64,000 nt of DNA, taken from Eukaryota sp. TZLM1-RC. Its lineage: Eukaryota; Metamonada: BaSk clade. Every line of letters starts with the position of its first letter. Position 1 is the first letter of the stretch. The notes beneath the pieces were generated by a model, which was not told where the DNA came from, did not search any database, and saw only the letters and a list, made by a program, of their open reading frames with translations. The translations under genes and the position numbers were made by a program. Shown here piece after piece: positions 1 to 8,850 of this stretch. The stretch covers positions 5,897,658 to 5,961,657 of the forward strand of contig JAUPSS010000004.1 of assembly GCA_040285825.1 (NCBI GenBank), given 5' to 3'.

Positions 1-85
1 ACAAAGTCTTATAATGGTAAATTTGATATGTTTTTGTACATCATATTTCATCATTTGGTCAATTTTGTCGGAAATGGTTTTCTTT
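1..85 (-). mobile_element. Family-A non-LTR retroelement fragment, cut by window edge
   Basis: Read on the minus strand, this stretch matches the segment of the 60.4-63.8 kb element just after the reverse-transcriptase thumb (coding for roughly DKIDRMMNLDIKKHIKFTI). The same segment recurs at about 6.2 kb. It belongs to a copy whose 3' part lies left of the window. It is diverged and carries no usable reading frame. Confidence 0.65.
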
Positions 86-104
86 ATTGATCTTGCCCAC
101 TTAA

Positions 105-225
105 CAAAATATACTCATAACTTATGGGACGAAATTCATTGAAACAAGATTTCCTCTACAAAATCTTGATCTGCTTGCTGTCTAACTAAAGTTGTCGGAA
201 ATTGAATTCAACATATCAAACTTGT
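105..225 (-). mobile_element. Family-A retroelement 3'-end fragment
   Basis: The minus strand carries the end of the family-A reading frame (residues resembling RQQADQDFVEEILV) and the conserved UTR block TCGTCCCATTAGTTATGA in diverged form. It is 5'-truncated to about 120 bp, as expected for incomplete target-primed reverse transcription. Confidence 0.65.
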
Positions 226-289
226 TTTTGATTGGTTAAAACTGAATTAAATCTTTGATTAAACTATGCAAGACTAACCAATTGAATTT

Positions 290-1140
290 GAATAGGTATC
301 CACGGTGATGATGGCTTTTGGCAGAAATACCAAAGAAGTAAAGAGAGAAAAAAGCGTTTATTAATAAAGAAACCCGTTCTTCAACGAGTGCCACGTCATC
401 AAGTGAAATCCTGAAATAGCTATTAACCTTATTTATCAGCAACAACAACAGTGATGATTCTGTAGTAACCAAGTCCTTTTGGCCCACTATACTATGCAAG
501 ATGCTTCATACCAAACAATCTGCAGAATAAAGATGCGGCATTTTTGTGAAGTTTGTCTCCATCCAATGCAAGTGTGAGCACAAAAGACAACTCATACATA
601 TTGCTCATCCAGCAGAAAACAAGCACCATCACCATATCATTAGCCAAACACCAACATGCACAACATGTATCATAAAGCACGCTGTCTTATAGTGATCCAT
701 TGAAGGGTAGATGACTCAAAAAAGATTCAAAATATGAAACAATACCATACACTATTTCTCCGAACATATAGTAATTATTGATCGTCCAATTGCTGAAAAA
801 GAATGATTGATAAGAAAGTTTATTGTTTTCTTCCGAGTTAGCTAAATGCAATGCGATTAAGCTGTCACAATTAAATAATCTTCATCCAGAGGAAGATTTC
901 CATTGTCCCATACCAGATTCAGTTGAAAGAAAGAAAGTTAAAAAAGTATTACAAATTAGATCTCGTAAAAAATTGAATTCCACTTTCCTGTTAAATAGAA
1001 TTGTTTTTTGCATTTTCAAGTTTATTCCAACAATGATTTCTAAGGCTCTTTTAGCTATTGGTGTAGAATATGAACGAAATGCTGTGAGTAGGTTTAATAA
1101 TAGTGACGCTTGTTTGGAGGATATTGAATACTAGACAGTA
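290..1140 (+). mobile_element. Internally deleted retroelement (family E-like)
   Basis: Three separated blocks of one element type remain. Positions 300-470 resemble the N-terminal region of another copy at 30.1-30.2 kb (minus strand; shared peptide QKYQRSKE). Positions 480-680 contain Cys/His-rich remnants. Positions 823-1134 form one open frame that joins a pre-RT segment (LNNLHPEEDFHC) directly to the extreme C-terminus (FIPTMISKALLAIGVEYERN), which is almost identical to 11.92-12.07 kb. The RT and endonuclease domains are missing, so the element is defective. Confidence 0.7.
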
Positions 1141-1180
1141 TTTTAGTTTAAAAATAGAGTTTTCAAAAAAATTTATTGTT

Positions 1181-1687
1181 TTACTTACAAAAGACTCGCT
1201 TTTCTAGCTGGTCTAATCGTTTTAGAGTATCACTTAGTTGCTCCTCTAGTCGATGATTTCGTCTATTGGTTGCATCCAGTTTTGATTCCAACATTTCGTT
1301 TCGTTTTCTGAGGTCGTCAAGTAAGTTGTGTAAATCCTGGCGATCTTTCGAAAGAACATGGTTTTGTCTTTCCAGATGAGAGATTCTAACTTCCAGCTCG
1401 GTAATGTCTTGGCAAGCTTGAGCCAGTTGCTTTCGGTCCTGCTCAACGACTGCCGGGTCTATCCTAGAGTTCTTAATACGTTGTAGTAGGGATTCAGCTT
1501 GTTCAACCTTTGTAGACATGAGTTGAAGTTGTTGTATATATTGTTCATGAATTTCTAATGATTCCTTTATCTCTTGCGGAGAGTACATTGATATGAAGGT
1601 ATCTGGTGGTACACTGTTGAGAAAGTCCTGATTGAAGGGTATGATAATGGATTTAAAGTTATGAAGTTCAGATGTAGATTCGAACAT
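1181..1687 (-). CDS. Coiled-coil protein, unknown function
   Basis: A 168-residue protein if translation starts at the first ATG (1687). The frame stays open to about 1850 without an ATG, but that part lies over the PCH2 start and is probably shadow. The last 110 residues are strongly heptad-like and rich in E, Q, L, R and K (from LMSTKVEQAESLL to LEEQLSDTLKRLDQLEKR), so a parallel coiled coil is likely. There is no signal peptide or membrane segment. AATAAA lies just after the stop. The gene is divergent from PCH2 with about 55 bp between ATGs. I do not recognise the family; cytoskeletal or ciliary coiled-coil proteins are possible. Confidence 0.65.
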   Translation of the reverse strand: MFESTSELHNFKSIIIPFNQDFLNSVPPDTFISMYSPQEIKESLEIHEQYIQQLQLMSTKVEQAESLLQRIKNSRIDPAVVEQDRKQLAQACQDITELEVRISHLERQNHVLSKDRQDLHNLLDDLRKRNEMLESKLDATNRRNHRLEEQLSDTLKRLDQLEKRVFCK

Positions 1688-1742
1688 TGGGAGGGAACTT
1701 TGTAAGGATTTGAAATGATTCACTAAATCCGGCAAAAGACTT

Positions 1743-3010
1743 ATGCACTCCAACACTTCATCTGTCTTGGTGGAGGTGTCGTTGAGGCAGGATTCCAATG
1801 TAGAAGATTCGTCTGTTCGGAGTGCAGTTTCCTCATTCCTTTCCCGTCATTGTTACATAATTCGTCCTGGACCACTGTGTTTCACATCTGACAAATTTCT
1901 TTCTGAACATTGTGACTCTATAACAATTTCTGATCCATCCCATACAATTAATCCATTTCACAAGGTTCTATTTTTTTGGCAAGTAACGTTCGATATCGCA
2001 GTTTTTCACCTCCACACAACTGGAGGGGAATCAGAACATCTGGAAGAAGAAGATGACAATGCAGAGACACCAGCTTTGACACAATGGCCTCTTCCATCCA
2101 CACATTTTGCTGGATCATGGGAAGCCTTGTTGTATGAGGAAGATATAAAATCAAAACTGTTGCAGTACACAACAACTGCACTTCGCTTTTCAGATGCTAA
2201 TGTAAATCCAAATTTTATCACTTGGAATCGTGTAGTTTTGCTCCACGGACCTCCTGGATCTGGTATGTATTGTTGAATAATAGACTAACTGCAGGTAAAA
2301 CATCATTATGCAAAGCGTTAGCTCAAAAGCTATCAATTGTGCTCCATTCAAGATTTTCCACCTCTCATCTTGTTGAAATCAATGCCCATTCCCTCTTCTC
2401 GAGATGGTTCTCCGAGTCTGGTAAATTAGTTCTCCGAATGTTTGACACAATTGCTGATCTGCTCACCGATCCCAATACATTCATAACAGTGCTAATAGAC
2501 GAAGTAGAATCTCTTTCTGCTTCACGTAAGGCTGCCATGAGTGGTAGTGAACCAAGTGATGCCATCAGGGTAGTCAATGCACTCCTTACTCAAATAGACA
2601 GAGTTGGCAAACTACCCAATGTGCTAATTATGTGCACAACTAACATTACCGCAGCTGTTGATCTAGCCTTTGTGGATAGAGCTGATCTCAAGTTGTTTTT
2701 GGGCCTTCCTCCTCCAAGAATTGTATACACTTTGTTTAGCCAGAGCATAGATTCACTGATGAATTCTGGGCTGATAAAGAAGTGCAAACTAGCTTCTTGG
2801 GACGACAGACAGGAAAATGAAGTGGGGAAAGCACTGGAGGATGTTGCTAATGTTGCTCATGGTTTTTCTGGCAGGGCTTTGAGAAAATTACCATTTATAG
2901 CATTCGCCTTTTATTCAAGAACATCAAGTATGAATTTATTGGAGTTCTTAGATTCTTTAAAAAGAGCCATTATTATTGAAAAGAACAACAGAGAATTATT
3001 GGATGATTAA
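1743..3010 (+). CDS. PCH2: PCH2/TRIP13 AAA+ ATPase, two exons
   Basis: The AAA+ ATPase that remodels HORMA-domain proteins in meiotic axis disassembly and the spindle checkpoint. Exons are 1743-2262 and 2295-3010, joined across a 32-nt intron that falls inside the Walker A codons; splicing restores GPPGSGKTSLCKALAQKL. The N-terminal region (VLVEVSLRQ to SSFLSRH) resembles the TRIP13 N-terminal domain and supports the ATG at 1743. NPNFITWNRVVLLHGPPGSG, Walker B (VLIDEVESL), sensor 1 (MCTTNIT) and the FVDRADLK box are all present, and GFSGRALRKLPF matches the C-terminal lid. About 411 residues is close to the usual 430. It converges with RRP1 (about 120 bp apart). Confidence 0.95.
2263..2294 (+). 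other. 32-nt spliceosomal intron in PCH2
   Basis: The donor is GTATGT and the 3' end reads ACTAACTGCAG, so a perfect ACTAAC branch-site motif sits only a few bases from the AG acceptor. Unspliced, the frame hits TGA within the intron. Removing exactly these 32 bases restores the invariant GSGKTS of Walker A. Very short introns with extended donor and fused branch/acceptor motifs are known from Trichomonas and Giardia. Confidence 0.93.
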
Positions 3011-3131
3011 TGACATTTATTTAAGACTATTTTGTAAAAAGACTAGTATTTGGTCTAATTTGATTAAAATGGACTGGAAAAACTATTAAATTATCTAAAG
3101 TGAATAAATAAGAAACTAATTAATTAACTAA

Positions 3132-4157
3132 TTAAATTCTCCTCTTCTTTTTCTTTGGGGTTTGTGTAGATTGTTTCTGAGAAGATTGCATCTTTCGAAC
3201 ATTTGACATTAGTAAAAGAGAACCTTCCTCTTGAGAAGAATCAGAATCGCCGTCAGAATCAATCACATCAAGATCACTTTCCTGATCGGTTGATTGACTA
3301 TCATCATCATCATTTGATTGATCACTTTCTTCAACATTAGTGGGAACCTTGGAAAGACTTCCCAAAGGAGTATCCAAATGCTTACAAATCACATCAGCAA
3401 GCTCGTACAACATTTTCCTTGCTTGTGGTGTGGTGTCTGGTGAAGAAGAGGCATGAAAGAAGGCAATCTCGGAGAAGGACATTAGCAACACAACATTGGG
3501 GGAGGACTCTTCATCATCAGCAGGTAGGAGAGAAGTGATGATGTCAGAAAGAGCAAGCTTATGGCAATTCCGAAGGTATTTGTTCTTCGTCTTACACATG
3601 GCCACCACCACTGAGTAGAGGAAAGGAAGGCATGCATTAGGAGGGGGAGCTTGTCCGAAAACTTCAAAGACTTCTTCTGGAAGAACATCACAAATGTGTG
3701 ATTGAAGGCCAAATGGGAGGATCTTCTCATCGGACATCATGGTGGTGAGTGATTCACCGAAGGATTCAGCATAATCTGAATTTGAGAGAGAGCACGTCAT
3801 GGCTCTGCGTAACAAGAGACGTATTAGGTACAGGAACTTATCTAAACGCAAATTATCGATGTTGCCCCATTGACGGCCCAGTTCAGTCAATAGAAAGGTG
3901 AAGAAACGAACAGCTTGATCTTCATTGAGCATTTGTATACATGATGAAACCCTTTCTGATAAAGAAGCTTGTACTAGAGGCTTATCTGAGTGCCAAATAC
4001 AGTAGAAAAGACCGTGAAGAACACGTTTAAAATACAAATCTTCCAGTGGCTCTGATTGAAGAAGGTTCTTAAGATCTTCAAAAGCCTGATCTCGTGTGGT
4101 TTTTTCTGTGTGTGCAAGTCGTCTAGTAAGTAAACGCACTTCTTTTTCCGAAACCAT
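3132..4157 (-). CDS. RRP1: RRP1/NOP52-family ribosome biogenesis protein
   Basis: A nucleolar factor of the Rrp1/Nop52 family, needed for pre-rRNA processing in 60S subunit maturation. Start chosen at the ATG at 4157 (MVSEKEVRLL); the frame extends upstream only to a TTG. The N-terminal 230 residues match the family: RLAHTEKTTRDQAFEDL, LHGLFYCIWHSDKPLVQ and the signature NIDNLRLDKFLYLIRLLLR. The C-terminus is an acidic low-complexity stretch (DQSNDDDDSQSTDQESDLD) followed by a basic tail (PKKKKRRI) that can serve as a nuclear or nucleolar signal. The protein is about 341 residues. Confidence 0.9.
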   Translation of the reverse strand: MVSEKEVRLLTRRLAHTEKTTRDQAFEDLKNLLQSEPLEDLYFKRVLHGLFYCIWHSDKPLVQASLSERVSSCIQMLNEDQAVRFFTFLLTELGRQWGNIDNLRLDKFLYLIRLLLRRAMTCSLSNSDYAESFGESLTTMMSDEKILPFGLQSHICDVLPEEVFEVFGQAPPPNACLPFLYSVVVAMCKTKNKYLRNCHKLALSDIITSLLPADDEESSPNVVLLMSFSEIAFFHASSSPDTTPQARKMLYELADVICKHLDTPLGSLSKVPTNVEESDQSNDDDDSQSTDQESDLDVIDSDGDSDSSQEEGSLLLMSNVRKMQSSQKQSTQTPKKKKRRI

Positions 4158-4794
4158 TATCAGTGATTGAGGCAATTATTGAAGTGTAGTTGTTCTTTTT
4201 TGATAAAAGATTTTCCAACCTCTGAATCAAAGTCATTCTTGGTTTCACAAAGTTCTCAATTGATGACGGACCTCTCCAATGAAGTGTTGAATCACAATAC
4301 ACTGGTTTCTGTGATATCAGTCACAAACCAAAATGTGATAACCTGATGTTGCAGTGATCAGAAAAATTAAATCCAATAACAACACAACACACATTATTTA
4401 TAAATAAAACTGCTTGGAACTTCCTAAACAGGCGTCTTCAACATTGTATTTATTTATTGATCATTAACTTTCCAAAATTTAATACTTCAAATTAACGTTT
4501 CTTTGACGATTTGGTTAAATATTCTTAATCGTAATTGAAACATTCCATCAATGGGTAAAGGATGGGACAACGATCAGGTAATACTACCACTGCCAATAGA
4601 TGGCATTTTAAGTTCATTACTCAATACTACAAGTCTTAAGGACGTACTATTTCTAACTTGTAACTTCGATCTTATACAATAATTGTCTACAATTGCAAAT
4701 TCTTTTTGCAAAAGATACAAATTATAAGACCCAAAAATGACAATATTTAATAGAAAAAAACAGTACAATTACAATGATGTATTTTATCAAACTT
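4158..4794. other. Intergenic region upstream of RRP1
   Basis: No recognisable gene. It holds the RRP1 5' side and a short plus-strand frame from ATG 4551 to TAA 4682 (43 codons, beginning MGKGWDNDQ). Another open stretch follows (around YNYNDVFYQTYALDRIKSLL) up to the edge of the family-A element. This could be the 5' end of a small gene cut off by the retroelement, but the evidence is weak. Confidence 0.35.
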
Positions 4795-6252
4795 ACGCAC
4801 TTGACAGAATAAAATCATTACTGATGAGACCAAAATCATTGAACCAGGATTTTCTATATACAATCTTGATCTGCTTGATGTTTCTGTTTGATTGTCGTTT
4901 TGAAAATAAATAATTTTTTTTAAAAAAAGCTTGATGTCTAGCTAAAGCTTCTCTGATTCGATTGAAAAACCGAAACAATGTATTAATAATGGCAAATTGA
5001 ATTCGGGAGCGCCATAAAAAGATAGGAAATCTTTTCATTGTTTTTTCCTGAACCATCTTTTAAAAGTCGTTCAAAAAAGTTCCTGCTTCAACTGATAGTC
5101 TTCCGTATATCGAAAGTGGAAAAACAATAAAAACAAGAGGTTTACTTCTATCAGCATTAGCTTCTTCAATATCTTTGTCATATTTTCTATGTTTTTCTTG
5201 GGCCTTAAGTTGGAAAGCACCTACAGAATTAAGTTTTCTTCTTTAAACCCAAGTGTCATTTGCAACATTACATGCGAAAAAGTCAACAACAGCTTCAGAG
5301 TTCTCAATTTGATCACAATATATATCATCTTTATCATCAGAACCAAAATTATTCAATGGGAGTGTTTCCTTCAGCAGAGGCTCTTTGATACACGATATTC
5401 TTGCAGTTTGTGCCATATTGAAAACAGTGTCTCCAACAGCATCATGTAATGAAGAACGATAAGTTATCAACTTAGAACAATTCAGAGCATGGCGCAAAGT
5501 GAGTTGAGGTGAATTCGGACAAATACATTTTTCTTTTGATAATAATTGATTTATGGGGATATTCAAATATAATCTCATTTTTGTTACAAATGCTTCATTA
5601 GTGGCACACAATCCAAATCTTCGTGGCACAATGGTCACAAACAGTGAAAAATTTGATGACTGATTTTCACAAACACCATTTTCCAATATCAATGAGTGGA
5701 AATCTTGATTTAAAACAGCCGAACTGCATATATTTTTATAAAGATCATTTTCATACATTCTAGTCAGTCGTTTTTGTAATGTTCGAAGAGTGTATTTTAA
5801 ATTTAAATAATTCGTTTCTGGAATAATGCCATTGAATGATTGGGGAAAGCATCGGCTCCATTTTTCTACATCAAATTTTGAAAATTTCCTCATTTAATGC
5901 AAAAATGGTAGAACTTTGCGTTGTCATCAATAAATCATCCCAATCTGCAAATCTTTCGGAAAACTCAAAGATTGCATTTCTGCATCCACCGATAACAGCA
6001 CAAAAAGTAAGAATTGAGGCCTTTGTCCAACCTAAACCGCGATAATGTGGACTAAGAAAAGCATGATCAGGAATTTTGAACATTTTACATCCTAGTAATT
6101 GTGATAAAACTTTTGCACGTAATTCATTGAACTTCTGGGCCAAAGGCCTAGAGATGAGTAGATGTAGATCGAAATATATGATTAAAATTGGAATTGAAAC
6201 AAAGTCTTATAATGGTAAATTTGATGTGTTTTTGTGCATCCAATTTACAAAT
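4795..6252 (-). mobile_element. Family-A non-LTR retroelement, 5'-truncated, broken
   Basis: Minus-strand copy of the element at 60.4-63.8 kb. It runs from just after the RT thumb (about 6250) to the 3' UTR (about 4795). Its frames (6143-5871, 5893-5243, 5056-4793) carry the post-RT region (AFLSPHYRGLGWTKASIL), the CIC...H...C zinc motif near CICPNSPQLTLRHALNC, and the remains of the restriction-like endonuclease. Several frameshifts separate them. The RT domain is absent. A 47-bp insertion with its own direct repeats sits near its 3' end. Confidence 0.88.
4882..4928. mobile_element. 47-bp insertion flanked by 9-bp direct repeats
   Basis: GCTTGATGT occurs at 4873-4881 and again at 4929-4937. 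The 47 bases between them are absent from every other family-A copy at this point. The insert ends in AAATAAATAATTTTTTTTAA-like sequence, consistent with the extreme 3' end of a severely 5'-truncated retroelement. Which element it came from is not clear. Confidence 0.6.
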
Positions 6253-6289
6253 ACAATTACTAAAAACTAGTTTGACCCGAAAAAAGCTA

Positions 6290-6757
6290 TTAGATCAATG
6301 CCAGCAAGTTCTTAACCTTACTCAAGTCAGAACCTACTGCAATGGTACTGATTAGCACCAGGGCTTCTGCTTTGCTCAAGCTGAACTTAACTGAATTTCG
6401 TTCAAGTTTTTCAACAATAGTCGTCTTGGCAAAAAAATCGGTTTCCAATAATGCAAAGATATCAGTGACAACACAATGGTAGCCAAAGTAGCGAAAAGAT
6501 GCAGCCAGTTGTCCCACAACAATTGGAACCAAAGCTCTTAGCGAAAGAATGATTCGATGGAGTTCATTCTTAACAAGAGCAATCTCCGCTAACTGTGATG
6601 CTATTTTATCCACAAGCGAAAAGGATGTATCGGTCTTATTGCTTTCAGTTTGATTGGTCACACTAACCAATGATGAATAGAAAGAGTTTACAACTGACAG
6701 AGATTTTGCACAAGAAAGGTACTCTTCACATAAGGAAGAAAACTGTCTCAAGGACAT
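6290..6757 (-). CDS. Hypothetical protein next to the Fanzor inverted repeat
   Basis: 155 residues from the ATG at 6757 (MSLRQFSSLCEEYL). The frame also reads upstream into the inverted-repeat arm but without an ATG, so its original 5' end may have been displaced by that insertion about 52 bp upstream. The sequence is predicted mostly helical (KIASQLAEIALVKNELHRIILSLRALVPIVVGQLAASFRYFGYH), with a moderately hydrophobic middle but no clear membrane helix. The C-terminus is LSKAEALVLISTIAVGSDLSKVKNLLALI. Family not recognised. Codon use resembles the neighbouring host genes, so it is probably real. Confidence 0.5.
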   Translation of the reverse strand: MSLRQFSSLCEEYLSCAKSLSVVNSFYSSLVSVTNQTESNKTDTSFSLVDKIASQLAEIALVKNELHRIILSLRALVPIVVGQLAASFRYFGYHCVVTDIFALLETDFFAKTTIVEKLERNSVKFSLSKAEALVLISTIAVGSDLSKVKNLLALI

Positions 6758-6808
6758 CAACCATATATGGGGGTATTGGATAAATATAAATTTGTTGCAA
6801 TCTGCCAG

Positions 6809-7828
6809 ATACTGTGAATTTCTATCAAAACGCACTTCTGGCTTTTGACCAATTCATGCAATCCTGATAGACGTTAAGCTTACTTTAGTTCTATCACTAT
6901 ATGATATCACGATCAAATGATAGTTAAAGCAGCAAAATCACAATACGCGTACAGGTACGCAATACATGGAAAAGCACTTATCTATGGGGTCTCCGGAACG
7001 CCTCAGGTCTTTCATTGTAGTAGTGCTCACTTATGGCAATCTCCAGTTGGTTTCTGGAAGCTGAGATGTCCCTCGACCAGAGTGTCTGACATTGAGGGCA
7101 TACAAACTTATCATTGTTCACCCTCCCATCATCGTGACCATCATCGTTTCCTTTTCAAGAAAGAAAATAGTTGAGGCAGCTTGAGTATCACGTATTGAAG
7201 TGTTTAATTATCATTTTGCTGATGTTTTATCTTTTTATAGATATAAGAAGTTGTTAATAAATGAAATTTTATTGACCGTCTGATCTTTTCTTGACTGACA
7301 TTCCTTGGCTAATGGAAGAGAAGCCATAATTTGGTTTGGTAGTGAAGGTGATGGGCCATCAAGACAAGCTGTGAAAACCCCCAGGAAGCGCTTTTTGAAG
7401 GAGATTCAGAAACATTTTACATATGTGAAGCCTAATGGAGATAAATTCTACACATCTGCCAAAACGAATTGCTGTAAGGTATTCAATCAAAAGTTGTATG
7501 ACGATGATGGGAGGGTGAACAATGATAAGTTTGTATGCCCTAAATGTCAGACACTCTGGTCGAGGGACATCTCAGCTTCCAGAACCCAACTGGAGATTGC
7601 CATAAGTGAGCACTACTACAATGAAAGACCTGAGGCGTTCCGGAGACCCCGTAAATAAGTGCTTTTCGATGAAATGCGTACCTGTACGCGTATTGTGATG
7701 TTGCTGCTTTAACTATCATTTGATCGTGATATCATATAGTGATAGAACTAAAGTAAGCTTAACGTCTATCAAGATTACATGGATTGGTCAAAAGGCAGAG
7801 GTGCGTTTTGATAGAAATTCACAATACT
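6809..7828. repeat. Inverted repeat built from two Fanzor 3' ends
   Basis: The left arm (6809-7134) is the reverse complement of the right arm (7501-7828), about 95% identical by eye, with a 366-bp centre (7135-7500). Each arm holds the last 50-odd codons of a Fanzor-type nuclease plus about 170 bp of 3' noncoding DNA, both pointing outwards. Only the right copy keeps more coding sequence, reaching into the centre. The arms end with related 13-mers (TACTGTGAATTTC at 6810 and GAAATTCACAATA at 7814). Each arm contains a perfect 6-bp stem hairpin, GCGTAC-(AG/CT)-GTACGC. This looks like a foldback or head-to-head duplication of a transposon end. Confidence 0.85.
7305..7661 (+). pseudogene. C-terminal fragment of a Fanzor-type nuclease
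   Basis: An open frame of about 117 codons without any ATG. It resembles the end of the 13.1-15.0 kb protein: AIIWFGSEGDGPSRQ (RuvC-II area), FYTSAKTNCC, then VCPKCQTLWSRDISASR with the zinc-ribbon CPKC and the RuvC-III Asp (RD). It lacks the whole N-terminal and RuvC-I region. At the position where Fanzor proteins carry their relocated catalytic Glu (EFxTSK), this copy reads DKFYTSAK, so the Glu is Lys. It is therefore a dead remnant whose 3' end forms the right arm of the inverted repeat. Confidence 0.75.
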
Positions 7829-7905
7829 AACATCATAACCAGGGATAACTCAAGTGATAAAGTACTTTAATTCCATATTTTGGACCACTTTAGCCATCCC
7901 TGATC

Positions 7906-8217
7906 ATGACCATTACACACACAGTACCTCTTGTCTCTTCAGGATCAGAGCTGGAATATCTATGTATTGAATTACAGGGCTTTTTAGAGACTCATCTCTC
8001 TGAGTCTGAGCTTCAAGGTGTTTCAGTGGGCAACATCACATTTGAAACAGAAGATACCGCTTATCTCGTCATAGGAAACCACAGGTTATCTGGGAAACTT
8101 TCGCCTCTGCCAAAGCCAAGACTTGTGTTAGAAAAACAGGACGGTCAAGTCATGGTACGAGGTTTCATAAAGAAAGTGTTGAGGTTCAACACACGCCCTT
8201 CTTTGATAGTGTAGATT
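7906..8217 (+). CDS. CTF8: CTF8, subunit of the alternative RFC-Ctf18 clamp loader
   Basis: 103 codons including the stop, from ATG 7906. Ctf8 with Dcc1 joins Ctf18-RFC, which handles PCNA and supports sister-chromatid cohesion. The sequence has the family pattern: a short beta-rich core with YLVIGNHRLSGKLSPLPKPRLVLEK in the middle and the C-terminal signature VRGFIKKVLRFNTRPSLIV, matching the typical V..K..F.TRP.P.I ending. Length is near the usual 110-120 residues. It starts about 80 bp right of the inverted repeat and is followed by a retroelement remnant. Confidence 0.85.
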
Positions 8218-8850
8218 GTTTGGTTTTGTCATTGTTCCCACCACTGTTTTCTTGTTTATTATTCTTATTACAGTATGATTGATTCTTGATGTGCAAGTCA
8301 TTAGGGTTTTAATTAGTGTAAAAAATAATTTAATTAATTTAATTTGAAGTTTACTGTGTTTTTTTGTGTTTAATTGCTTTTGAAATCTCAAATTTAATTT
8401 GATAACTGAAGACTTAAATTTTCTTTTCACTGGTGTAGAATTGATTTTGTCATCTGGTCTTTAGAGTTTTCAGGTCTTTGCCAACATTTGCTTCAAAATT
8501 TCGTAGTAGGATTTTACAAGTTTTTCTAATAATTCAATGAAACCCAGACACAATTTCGAATTCCAATAGCCATAATGAATAGATTTCTTTGGTTCTTTCA
8601 TCGATTAATAGGAGCAATGGCGAGAAAACAAGCATACCAGGGTTTTGTGGGAAAAGTCCTGGTTCATTGAATTTAGTCCCATTAGTTGTGATTAGTTCAT
8701 TAAGTGTTGTAGTTCAATAAAACGTTTATCGGATACAAGTTGAAATCAATAATTACCATGAGAAAACTCTAAAGCTATGACTTGTCTTGTGTTATTTTAT
8801 CGTGTTGATTACAATTATTATTCCAAGATTAAGATAAAACTCAGTGCTTA
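8218..8850. other. Intergenic region holding a diverged family-A 3' remnant
   Basis: About 8460-8735 on the plus strand is a weathered copy of the family-A 3' end. The conserved TTTAGTCCCATTAGTTGTGA (8659-8678) corresponds to the UTR block TCGTCCCATTAGTTATGA, preceded by a decayed coding end (related to NRLPRFFNRIREALARQ). The rest is AT-rich. The final 115 bp must contain the promoter of the radical-SAM gene; no distinct motif is seen. Confidence 0.55.

Noticed and set aside
236-680. Minus-strand frames of 87 and 62 codons
   Set aside because: They are antisense to recognisable retroelement N-terminal remnants and have no family match.
1688-1798. N-terminal extension of the coiled-coil protein to 1798
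   Set aside because: The start there is TTG and it overlaps the well-conserved PCH2 N-terminus; the first ATG is at 1687.
6917-7174. Plus-strand 85-codon frame in the left arm of the inverted repeat
   Set aside because: It is the antisense of the Fanzor 3' end.
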